Source: Clostridia bacterium
GTDB lineage: Bacteria; Bacillota_A; Clostridia; Oscillospirales; CAG-272
Assembly (NCBI GenBank): GCA_017395725.1
Contig: JAFQOB010000279.1
Span: forward strand, 1 to 6,076
Length of the DNA stretch: 6,076 nt
Direction of reading: 5' to 3'
The first letter of the stretch is position 1. The number at the start of each line of letters is the position of its first letter. A model generated the notes under the pieces. That model ran no database searches. It had not been told where the DNA came from and was given only the letters and a program-made list of their open reading frames with translations. Below, piece by piece: positions 1 through 5,464 of this stretch. The position numbers and the translations under genes were made by a program.

Positions 1-843
1 CCTTCTACCTACACTCCTATTATTACGACGATAATAGCAAGAGACTACGTAACACGTGAAGGAAAATCCCTTAAGCCCACGTATCTCGGAGAAATGACGA
101 CCAAGCTTATAATGGAAAACTTCCCCGAGATTATTGACTATACGTTTACAGCGCAGATGGAAGATAAGCTTGACGCTATTGAAAACGGAAACGACGATAT
201 GCTTCATGTTTTGTCTGACTTTTACGACGGCTTCAAGGTAAGTCTTGCAAAGGCTGAAGAGGCGGCAAAGAACGGCGAAATAGATATTCCCCCTGAAGAA
301 ACGGATATAATCTGCGAACATTGCGGTGTTAAGATGATAGTAAAGAACGGCAGATACGGAAAGTTTGCCGCTTGTCCCAACTATCCCGAATGTAAGAACA
401 CCAAGCCCCTTGACAAAGACGGAAAGCTTAAAGAACCCAAGAAGGAAAAAGAGAAAAAAGAGACCGAATCTACAGGTATGATATGCGAAAAATGCGGCTC
501 TGAAATGGTAATTCGTTCCGGAAAATTCGGTTCTTTCTACGCTTGTTCAGCATATCCGAAATGCCGTAACACAAAGCAGATAACCAAAGATATCGGTATA
601 GCCTGCCCTATTTGCGGCTCAAAAATTGTAACAAAACAGGGCGGAAAGAAGCATATTACTTTCTATAGCTGCGAAAAATATCCCGAATGTAACTTCTCGT
701 CTTGGGATATGCCCATAGGCGAAAAATGCCCACAGTGCGGCGACGCTCTGCTTATAAAGAAACGCAAAAAGTTAGTATATTGCAGAAATGAAAAATGCGG
801 ATACAGCCGCGAAGAAGAAAAAAATGCAAAAGATGAAAAGTAA
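1..843 (+). CDS. topA: DNA topoisomerase I, C-terminal part (5' end outside window)
   Basis: Type IA topoisomerase, which relaxes negative supercoils by passing one strand through a transient break in the other. Only the last 280 codons are visible, in frame from base 1, ending in TAA at 841-843. The first residues ([11 protein letters not shown], then the stretch up to YLGE) match the end of the catalytic core, where family members read PSTYAPII..TI followed by a conserved threonine/LG segment. [15 protein letters not shown] at about residues 48-62 is the usual motif before the tail. Four zinc ribbons follow, opened by CxxC pairs whose first Cys codons are at 313, 484, 604 and 727. The last ribbon closes with Cys codons at 781 and 796. 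The catalytic tyrosine and Toprim residues lie upstream, outside the window. An ATG at 94 is internal and is not the start. The 3' end overlaps trmFO by 11 bp, a common gene pair in Firmicutes. Identification is secure. Confidence 0.96.
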   Translation, partial: PSTYTPIITTIIARDYVTREGKSLKPTYLGEMTTKLIMENFPEIIDYTFTAQMEDKLDAIENGNDDMLHVLSDFYDGFKVSLAKAEEAAKNGEIDIPPEETDIICEHCGVKMIVKNGRYGKFAACPNYPECKNTKPLDKDGKLKEPKKEKEKKETESTGMICEKCGSEMVIRSGKFGSFYACSAYPKCRNTKQITKDIGIACPICGSKIVTKQGGKKHITFYSCEKYPECNFSSWDMPIGEKCPQCGDALLIKKRKKLVYCRNEKCGYSREEEKNAKDEK

Positions 844-2161
844 TAAGATAAATATATTCGGTGGGGGCCTTGCGGGCTGTGAAGCTGCATATCAGGCGGC
901 AAAAAGAGGCGTATTGGTTGACCTTTACGAGATGAAGCCTAAGAAAAAGACTCCCGCGCACACTTCGGATAATTTAGCTGAGCTTGTATGCTCAAACTCA
1001 CTCAGAAGCAACGTTTTGACAAATGCTGTCGGATTGCTTAAGGAGGAGCTGAATCTTATGGATTCGCTTATAATGAAGGCGGCTTATGCGACACAGGTTG
1101 AAGCGGGCTCGGCATTGGCTGTAGACAGACATAAATTTTCCGAGTATATAACAAAAGAAATAAAGAACAATCCTCTTATAAACGTTATAGAAGAAGAGGT
1201 TGTATCGATCCCCGATGACGAAATAACGGTTATAGCGACAGGGCCTTTGACTTCTGACGCTTTTTCCGAATATCTTGAAAGCTTCCTCGGCAAGAGTCAT
1301 TTGTCCTTTTTTGATGCGTCAGCACCTATAGTTGAATATTCAACTCTTGATATGAACAAGATATATGCGGCATCGCGTTACGGCAAGGGCGAGGCATCGT
1401 ACCTTAACTGCCCTATGACGAAAGAGGAATATGATTTATTTTATAACGAGCTTATAAACGCAGAAGAGGCACACTTAAAGGAATTTGATTCCGATTCTCA
1501 AAAGAAGCCTAACGTTTTTGAGGGTTGTATGCCGGTAGAGGTTATGGCAAGAAGAGGCTATGACACTCTGCGTTACGGTCCTTTGAAGCCTGTAGGTCTT
1601 CCCGACCCCAAAACAGGCAAGGAGCCTTATGCTGTTATTCAGCTTCGTCAGGAAAACGCCGAAAAGACTATGTATAACTTAGTTGGATTCCAAACACATT
1701 TGACTTTTGGCGAACAAAAGAGAGTATTTTCACTGATACCGGGCCTTGAAAACGCAAGCTTCTTACGTTACGGTGTTATGCACAGAAATACTTTTATAAA
1801 TTCCCCCGCTTGCTTAGACTGTTTTTATTCAATGCGAACAATGCCGAACGTATTTTTCGCAGGACAGATGACAGGCGTTGAGGGCTACGTTGAGTCCACG
1901 TCAAGCGGTTTTGTTGCCGGTGTAAATGCGGCAAGACTTGCAAAGGGCGAAGAGCTTATCGACTTTCCCAATATTACCGCAATAGGTGCTCTGGCACACT
2001 ACATAAGCGACGAGAACGTTGTGAATTTTCAGCCTATGAACGCAAACTTCGGACTTGTTGCAAACCTTGAAACCAAGGTAAAGGGCGGTAAGCGTTTCAG
2101 AAACGAAGCATTGGCAAACCGTTCGATTGAATATATAAACAGTATAAAAGATAAGATATAA
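833..2161 (+). CDS. trmFO: Methylenetetrahydrofolate--tRNA-(uracil-5-)-methyltransferase TrmFO
   Basis: Cytoplasmic flavoenzyme that makes m5U54 in the T loop of tRNA, taking the one-carbon unit from 5,10-methylenetetrahydrofolate and reducing equivalents through FAD. With the start at 833 the protein is 442 aa, close to the usual ~435. The FAD dinucleotide-binding glycine motif GGGLAG is at residues 10-15. [11 protein letters not shown] places a cysteine at residue 53, the number of the conserved Cys53 of the Bacillus subtilis enzyme, which supports this start. FEGCMPVE puts a second conserved cysteine at 232, probably equivalent to B. subtilis Cys226. A further FAD-contact motif, [11 protein letters not shown], is at 344-354. 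In-frame ATGs at 788 and 824 are alternatives. The 824 codon has a weak AGAAG six bases upstream, but both add poorly conserved Lys-rich residues. The gene overlaps topA by 11 bp and is probably co-transcribed with it. It ends in TAA, 27 bp before plsX. Confidence 0.95.
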   Translation: MKSNKINIFGGGLAGCEAAYQAAKRGVLVDLYEMKPKKKTPAHTSDNLAELVCSNSLRSNVLTNAVGLLKEELNLMDSLIMKAAYATQVEAGSALAVDRHKFSEYITKEIKNNPLINVIEEEVVSIPDDEITVIATGPLTSDAFSEYLESFLGKSHLSFFDASAPIVEYSTLDMNKIYAASRYGKGEASYLNCPMTKEEYDLFYNELINAEEAHLKEFDSDSQKKPNVFEGCMPVEVMARRGYDTLRYGPLKPVGLPDPKTGKEPYAVIQLRQENAEKTMYNLVGFQTHLTFGEQKRVFSLIPGLENASFLRYGVMHRNTFINSPACLDCFYSMRTMPNVFFAGQMTGVEGYVESTSSGFVAGVNAARLAKGEELIDFPNITAIGALAHYISDENVVNFQPMNANFGLVANLETKVKGGKRFRNEALANRSIEYINSIKDKI

Positions 2162-2176
2162 TCCCCTAAACTTTAT

Positions 2177-2182
2177 AGGAGA
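2177..2182 (+). promoter_or_regulatory. Ribosome binding site of plsX
   Basis: AGGAGA lies six bases before the plsX ATG, in the 27-bp gap after trmFO. It is the clearest Shine-Dalgarno sequence in the window and fixes the plsX start. No promoter is visible in the gap, so plsX is probably read from an upstream promoter. Confidence 0.8.
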
Positions 2183-2188
2183 AAGTAT

Positions 2189-3220
2189 ATGAGAATTATC
2201 GTTGATATAATGGGTGCCGACAAAGAACCTGCAGAATTTGTAGAAGGGGCACTTATGGCGGCAAAGGAATACGGCTGTGATATAACCCTTGTGGGTGATG
2301 CACTTGATATTTATGCCGCATTTGAAAAGACAAAACTACCAACCGACCGTATTGAGATAGTTGACGTACCCTACTATATAACTATGGAAGACTCGCCCAT
2401 GAGCGTTGTAAAAGAGAAAAATAACTCATCTATGCACGAAGGCTTAAAGCTTCTTGCAGAGGGGAAAGGCGATGCTTTTGTCAGCGCAGGTAATACAGGG
2501 GCACTTCTTGCGGGGGCGACCTTTATCGTAAGAAGAATAAGAGGACTCAGAGCCGCAATAGGCACGATTCTTCCCCTTGCGAAACCCGTATTGCTTGTGG
2601 ATTCGGGTGCAAATATAAACGTTACTCCCGACAATCTTGAGCAATTTGCAAGAATGGGTTCGATTTATATGGAACGTTTGCACGGAATAAAGAACCCCAC
2701 CGTAGGTTTGCTTAACAACGGAGCAGAAGCCACCAAGGGAACCGACCTTCACAGAGAGACGTACCAAAAATTAACCGAATCGGATATGAACTTTATCGGT
2801 AATATCGAAGGCAGGGATATTCCTTTTGGAAAAGCCGACGTTGTGGTTACCGACGGTTTTACAGGAAACGTTGTATTGAAGCTGACCGAAGGCTTTGGCA
2901 AATTTATGATTGACCAATTGAAGTCCCTATTTACGACTAATATTGTAAGCAAGGCTTCGGCTTTAGTTCTTACTACCACACTTAAAGCCTTTAAGAAGAA
3001 ATTCGACGCTTCCGAGTATGGCGGTGCTCCACTGCTTGGCATATCAAAGCCGGTTATTAAAGCACACGGCTCGTCAGATGCAAAGGCAGTAAAAAATGCG
3101 ATTAAACAGGCTATGTATTACGTTAATACGGGAATAATAGTTGAAATAGCACGTCAGTCATCACAGCTTACAGTTAAGTCAACAAAAAAAGAAACCGAAA
3201 AGACAGGCGAAGATAAATGA
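2189..3220 (+). CDS. plsX: Phosphate acyltransferase PlsX
   Basis: Peripheral-membrane enzyme that converts acyl-ACP and phosphate into acyl-phosphate, the acyl donor used by PlsY to start phospholipid synthesis. The protein is 343 aa, near the family's ~330, with a short Lys/Glu-rich C-terminal extension (about 323-343). Visible family motifs in order are DIMGAD (6-11, N-terminal), SAGNTGA (99-105), LLNNGAEATKG (174-184), GNIEGRDI (204-211), DGFTGNVVLK (222-231), YGGAPLLGI (277-285) and AHGSS (292-296). The start is fixed by AGGAGA six bases upstream and by the motif close to the N terminus. The stop overlaps the rnc start as ATGA, implying translational coupling. acpP, often found next to plsX and rnc, is absent here. 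The gene looks intact. Confidence 0.96.
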   Translation: MRIIVDIMGADKEPAEFVEGALMAAKEYGCDITLVGDALDIYAAFEKTKLPTDRIEIVDVPYYITMEDSPMSVVKEKNNSSMHEGLKLLAEGKGDAFVSAGNTGALLAGATFIVRRIRGLRAAIGTILPLAKPVLLVDSGANINVTPDNLEQFARMGSIYMERLHGIKNPTVGLLNNGAEATKGTDLHRETYQKLTESDMNFIGNIEGRDIPFGKADVVVTDGFTGNVVLKLTEGFGKFMIDQLKSLFTTNIVSKASALVLTTTLKAFKKKFDASEYGGAPLLGISKPVIKAHGSSDAKAVKNAIKQAMYYVNTGIIVEIARQSSQLTVKSTKKETEKTGEDK

Positions 3221-3942
3221 ACATAAACGATATAAACGAACTTGTTGAGATAATAAAAGGACTTGAGGGCAAGTTAAACTACACCTTTAAGGATAAGCCC
3301 CTTTTGATAAAGGCGCTGTCTCACTCGTCATTTGCCAATGAGCTTAAATCAAAGAATATAAAGACAGAATGTAACGAAAGGCTTGAATTTTTTGGCGATT
3401 CGGTTTTGTCTTTGACAGTAAGTGAATATCTTTACACAAACTATCCCGACCTGCCCGAAGGTGAATTATCAAAAGTAAGAGCAGGTACGGTATGTGAAAA
3501 GGCTCTTGCAAAATTTGCCCGTGAAATCGAGCTCGGTAAGTATCTTTTCCTCGGACACGGCGAAGAGATTACAAACGGCAGAGAAAGACCGTCGATTCTT
3601 GCAGATGCATTTGAAGCAGTACTGGCGGCTATGTTTATTGACGGCGGAATAGCTCCCGTAAAAGCCTTTCTCCTTCCCTTTGCGACCGAAGAGATAAAGC
3701 AGATTATTGCAAGAGGAAATACTAAGGATTACAAATCTATGCTCCAGCAATTTATACAGCAGGAGCAGGGCGACGTTCTTGAATACAGACTTGTAAACGA
3801 AAGCGGCCCCGCCCACGACAGAGTGTTTGAGACCGAAGCTTATTTGAATAACAACGTTATTGGAAAAGGTGTCGGCAAAAGCAAACGGGAATCGGAACAG
3901 ATGGCGGCGAAAGAAGCACTTGCTTTATTTGGACAAGCGTAA
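3217..3942 (+). CDS. rnc: Ribonuclease III
   Basis: Double-strand-specific endoribonuclease that processes rRNA precursors and cleaves structured mRNAs, acting as a homodimer with Mg2+. The protein is 241 aa, typical in length. The signature NERLEFFGDSVL covers residues 53-64. Metal and active-site residues can be placed by comparison with E. coli: E54, E57 and D61 (E. coli 38, 41, 45), E81 in PEGELS (65), and D130 and E133 in ADAFEA (114, 117). All are present. A C-terminal double-stranded-RNA-binding domain runs from about residue 170 to 239 and includes a KSKRESEQMAAKEAL helix. The ATG shares its bases with the plsX stop (ATGA), and AGGCGAAG upstream inside plsX can serve as ribosome binding site. 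The last 45 bases occur again, decayed, about 76 bp downstream. The gene is complete and should be functional. Confidence 0.97.
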   Translation: MNINDINELVEIIKGLEGKLNYTFKDKPLLIKALSHSSFANELKSKNIKTECNERLEFFGDSVLSLTVSEYLYTNYPDLPEGELSKVRAGTVCEKALAKFAREIELGKYLFLGHGEEITNGRERPSILADAFEAVLAAMFIDGGIAPVKAFLLPFATEEIKQIIARGNTKDYKSMLQQFIQQEQGDVLEYRLVNESGPAHDRVFETEAYLNNNVIGKGVGKSKRESEQMAAKEALALFGQA

Positions 3943-3948
3943 TAGAGA

Positions 3949-3975
3949 GTTATTATTTTTTCAAAAAATAATAAC
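3949..3975 (+). repeat. Perfect 27-bp AT-rich palindrome just after rnc
   Basis: Thirteen bases (3949-3961) are the exact reverse complement of 3963-3975, around a single central C. Each arm has only two G/C bases (one G and one C per arm pair at the base plus none in the body), so the RNA hairpin would be weak. The T-run lies inside the 5' arm and no T-tract follows, so it is not a standard intrinsic terminator, though it starts seven bases after the rnc stop and could still stabilise or end the transcript. It separates the live rnc tail from its decayed copy. The palindrome is certain; any function is a guess. Confidence 0.7.
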
Positions 3976-4018
3976 AGATTGCCCAAAAGAGGCACTTGCT
4001 TTGTTTGGTCAATCGTAA
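3975..4018 (+). pseudogene. Decayed second copy of the rnc 3' end
   Basis: These 44 bases align with rnc 3898-3942. I count 37 matches, 7 mismatches and one 1-base gap. From 3986 the copy reads KEALALFGQS plus TAA, against KEALALFGQA plus TAA in rnc. Six of the seven mismatches fall at third codon positions and the seventh changes the last residue from Ala to Ser. Such a pattern points to divergence while both versions were coding, not to drift after duplication. The similarity stops abruptly after the stop codon and at the palindrome's right edge. The fragment has no start or ribosome binding site and is not expected to make protein. Confidence 0.75.
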
Positions 4019-4031
4019 GATAACGCAACTG

Positions 4032-4044
4032 TGTCAAATTGACA
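4032..4044. repeat. 13-bp palindrome TGTCAA-A-TTGACA
   Basis: Perfect 6-bp inverted repeat with one central base, 12 bp left of the MITE-like element. It could be a small protein-binding site or chance. TTGACA here resembles a -35 box, but no -10 box sits at the right distance. Only the symmetry is supported. Confidence 0.35.
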
Positions 4045-4055
4045 AATCAGTAAAG

Positions 4056-4070
4056 ACGACCTCATCCGTC
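4056..4070 (+). repeat. Left terminal inverted repeat of the MITE-like element
   Basis: ACGACCTCATCCGTC, the exact reverse complement of 4291-4305. Symmetry does not continue outward, so this marks the element's left edge to within a base or two. Confidence 0.85.
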
Positions 4071-4113
4071 TCGGCAGCAAAGTAATAAGACAGATGAGAT
4101 ATGTACACTGCCT

Positions 4114-4139
4114 CGACACCTTCTCCCACCGGAGAAGGT
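4114..4139 (+). repeat. Left inner 26-bp inverted repeat and hairpin
   Basis: Exact reverse complement of 4221-4246. Stem ACCTTCTCC (4118-4126) pairs with GGAGAAGGT (4131-4139) around the loop CACC, so the unit can fold alone or pair with its distant partner. Confidence 0.85.
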
Positions 4140-4220
4140 CTTTGTCAGTACAGACTCAAAAGCGTTAATTATATAAAAATATAACAGGCTTTCAAAATCA
4201 GGAGAAAGATTAAACATTGT

Positions 4221-4246
4221 ACCTTCTCCGGTGGGAGAAGGTGTCG
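4221..4246 (-). repeat. Right inner 26-bp inverted repeat and hairpin
   Basis: Exact reverse complement of 4114-4139. Stem ACCTTCTCC (4221-4229) pairs with GGAGAAGGT (4234-4242) around the loop GGTG. No T-tract follows, so it is not a canonical terminator. Confidence 0.85.
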
Positions 4247-4290
4247 CGTCGCCAATAGACTTACAACTATTATTACTCTACACGCGACGT

Positions 4291-4305
4291 GACGGATGAG
4301 GTCGT
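4291..4305 (-). repeat. Right terminal inverted repeat of the MITE-like element
   Basis: GACGGATGAGGTCGT, the exact reverse complement of 4056-4070, followed by an A-rich run. It marks the right edge of the element. Confidence 0.85.
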
Positions 4306-4349
4306 AAAAAACAAACAAATCCAAACAAAGTAAGGCTTGGAGTTCGCAT

Positions 4350-4378
4350 TTGAGATGGTTTCTCCCCACACAAATAAA
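4350..4378 (+). promoter_or_regulatory. Possible weak promoter for the radical SAM gene
   Basis: TTGAGA (4350-4355, 5 of 6 to the -35 consensus) is 17 bases from AATAAA (4373-4378, 4 of 6 to the -10 consensus). Initiation near 4385 would leave a leader of about 20 nt carrying the GGAG at 4392. The surrounding DNA is AT-rich, so a chance match is quite possible. It would let the gene be expressed despite the repeat element separating it from rnc. Confidence 0.3.
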
Positions 4379-4391
4379 AAATAATATTAAC

Positions 4392-4395
4392 GGAG
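4392..4395 (+). promoter_or_regulatory. Ribosome binding site that selects the TTG start at 4404
   Basis: GGAG lies eight bases before TTG at 4404, where family similarity also begins. A second GGAG (4339-4342) precedes an in-frame TTG at 4350, but the 18 residues that start would add look unlike the family. Confidence 0.6.
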
Positions 4396-4403
4396 AATAT
4401 AAA

Positions 4404-5414
4404 TTGAAACACGTAAACATACCGGTATTTATACCGCATTTAGGTTGCCCGAATGACTGTGTTTTCTGTAACCAGAAACGCATTTCGGGCACGTCTTCTT
4501 TTAATAAAAATGACGTTGACAGCATTATAAAAAATGCGCTGTCAACAGTAGATACAGAAACTTTCGAAACCGAGATAGCATTCTTCGGCGGAAGCTTCAC
4601 AGGTATTGACAGAGAGGATATGATATACTTACTTGAAGTTGCTTACAAGTATATCCAAATGGGACTCGTTTCTTCAATAAGACTGTCTACCCGCCCCGAC
4701 TATATTGACGAAGAAATACTTGATATTTTGCAGTCCTACAAGGTAAAAAACATTGAACTCGGACTGCAGTCGATGGACGAAAACGTATTAAAGCTTACCA
4801 AGCGCGGACACACAGCAGAACAGGCAATAAACGCTTGTAAGCTGATAAAAAAATACGGCTTTAACTTAATAGGTCAAATGATGATAGGACTTCCCGGTTC
4901 AAGCCTGGAAAAAGAAATATATACGGCTGAAATAATAGCCGAGTTATGCGACGGAGCAAGGGTTTACCCTACCGTTGTTTTAAGGGAAACCGAGCTTTGC
5001 AATATGGCAAGAAAAGGCGAATATATTCCCCTAAAACTTGATGACACCATAGAAAGAACGGGCGAAGTTTTGCTTGTGTTTGACAGGGCGAAAAAAAAGG
5101 TAATACGAATAGGGCTGCAGTCGGGAGATGACCTATATGACCCCGATGTTGTATACGGGGGAGACTACCACCCCGCCATAGGTGAATTGGCAGAAAATTA
5201 CGTGTATTACAAAAAGATATGCGAACAGCTGAAAAATAAAGAAACCGACGGAAAAGACCTTGTAGTTTATTGCGCAAAAGGCTGTACTTCCAAGGTTATC
5301 GGACAGAAAAAGTCGAATAAGATAAAGTTAATAAAAAATTATAATATAAAATCTCTGAAAATTGTTGAAAAAATCGATTTAGAGGAGTATAATGTTATAT
5401 TAGACATATTATGA
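4404..5414 (+). CDS. Elp3-like radical SAM protein, function unknown
   Basis: The protein is 336 aa from a TTG start preceded by GGAG. The [4Fe-4S]/SAM motif CxxxCxxC is at Cys15, Cys19 and Cys22 (GCPNDCVFCNQ). Further radical SAM landmarks are FFGGSFTGI (60-68, the glycine-rich SAM contact), a conserved STRPDYID stretch (95-102), LGLQS (119-123) and QMMIGLPGS in the next strand. A C-terminal region resembling the radical SAM C-terminal domain includes YPTVVLRETEL and YGGDYHPAIGE. It looks like the N-terminal half of Elp3, but the GNAT acetyltransferase domain of full Elp3 (well over 500 aa) is absent, so tRNA wobble-uridine modification should not be assumed. Genes of this type commonly sit beside rnc and smc in Clostridia, often labelled elongator protein 3-like. 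The true substrate is unknown. It ends in TGA, 50 bp before smc, and its last codons overlap the probable smc promoter. The radical SAM assignment is firm. Confidence 0.9.
   Translation: MKHVNIPVFIPHLGCPNDCVFCNQKRISGTSSFNKNDVDSIIKNALSTVDTETFETEIAFFGGSFTGIDREDMIYLLEVAYKYIQMGLVSSIRLSTRPDYIDEEILDILQSYKVKNIELGLQSMDENVLKLTKRGHTAEQAINACKLIKKYGFNLIGQMMIGLPGSSLEKEIYTAEIIAELCDGARVYPTVVLRETELCNMARKGEYIPLKLDDTIERTGEVLLVFDRAKKKVIRIGLQSGDDLYDPDVVYGGDYHPAIGELAENYVYYKKICEQLKNKETDGKDLVVYCAKGCTSKVIGQKKSNKIKLIKNYNIKSLKIVEKIDLEEYNVILDIL
5365..5393 (+). promoter_or_regulatory. Probable sigma-A promoter for smc, inside the end of the radical SAM gene
   Basis: TTGAAA (5365-5370, 5 of 6 to the -35 consensus) is separated by exactly 17 bases from a perfect TATAAT (5388-5393). 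Transcription would begin near 5400, giving a leader of about 65 nt before smc. This is the best promoter match I found in the window. It lies inside coding sequence, which does not exclude it, and would let smc be expressed apart from the upstream genes. Confidence 0.6.
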
Positions 5415-5445
5415 TTATTTTAGGATAATTAAGAAAAAATACCGA

Positions 5446-5452
5446 AAGGGGG
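5446..5452 (+). promoter_or_regulatory. Ribosome binding site region of smc
   Basis: AAGGGGG fits the Shine-Dalgarno consensus with one G in place of A. It is 3 bases from an ATG at 5456 and 12 bases from the ATG at 5465. Neither spacing is ideal, so it does not decide the start by itself; family numbering favours 5465. Confidence 0.5.
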
Positions 5453-5464
5453 CTAATGACGAAA

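Larger units (their letters stand above)
4056..4305. mobile_element. MITE-like non-coding element with nested inverted repeats (250 bp)
   Basis: The element is bounded by perfect 15-bp terminal inverted repeats (4056-4070 and 4291-4305). Inside lies a second perfect inverted pair of 26 bp (4114-4139 and 4221-4246), and each member is itself a 9-bp-stem hairpin with a 4-base loop (ACCTTCTCC / GGAGAAGGT). Between outer and inner repeats each arm carries its own short stem: GGCAG/CTGCC on the left (4073-4077, 4108-4112) and GTCGCGT/ACGCGAC on the right (4243-4249, 4282-4288). The 81-bp centre is AT-rich with no coding potential. There is no transposase, so movement would need one supplied in trans. 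From memory, repeats combining CCTCATCCGTC with a CCTTCTCC..GGAGAAGG hairpin are frequent in gut Clostridia. The symmetry is certain; mobility is inferred from structure. It separates rnc from the radical SAM-smc genes. Confidence 0.8.

Noticed and set aside
788..832. Longer trmFO start at ATG 788 (or 824)
   Set aside because: It would add Lys-rich residues unlike the family and enlarge the topA overlap. Start 833 places the conserved cysteine at residue 53 as in B. subtilis. The 824 start remains possible.
998..1300. Minus-strand open frames of 69-115 codons within trmFO, plsX, rnc and the radical SAM gene
   Set aside because: They lie opposite genes with clear family motifs and are antisense shadows.
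2162..2188. Riboswitch or FapR-type operator before plsX
   Set aside because: The gap is 27 bp and is mostly the ribosome binding site; no palindrome or conserved leader is visible.
4039..4067. TTGACA at 4039-4044 as a -35 box
   Set aside because: The bases 16-18 away (around CTCATCC) do not resemble a -10 box.
4142..4177. TTGTCA and TATAAA in the centre of the MITE-like element as a promoter
   Set aside because: TATAAA is 24 bases away, too far, and the hexamer at 17 bases (TTAATT) is a poor match.
4114..4246. The two 26-bp inner repeats as a CRISPR or intrinsic terminators
   Set aside because: Only two units exist and they are inverted, not direct repeats with regular spacers; no T-tract follows either hairpin.
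4169..4600. 143-codon open frame on the minus strand spanning the repeat element and the start of the radical SAM gene
   Set aside because: It runs antisense through the inverted repeats and a well-supported gene, and its protein shows no recognisable domain.
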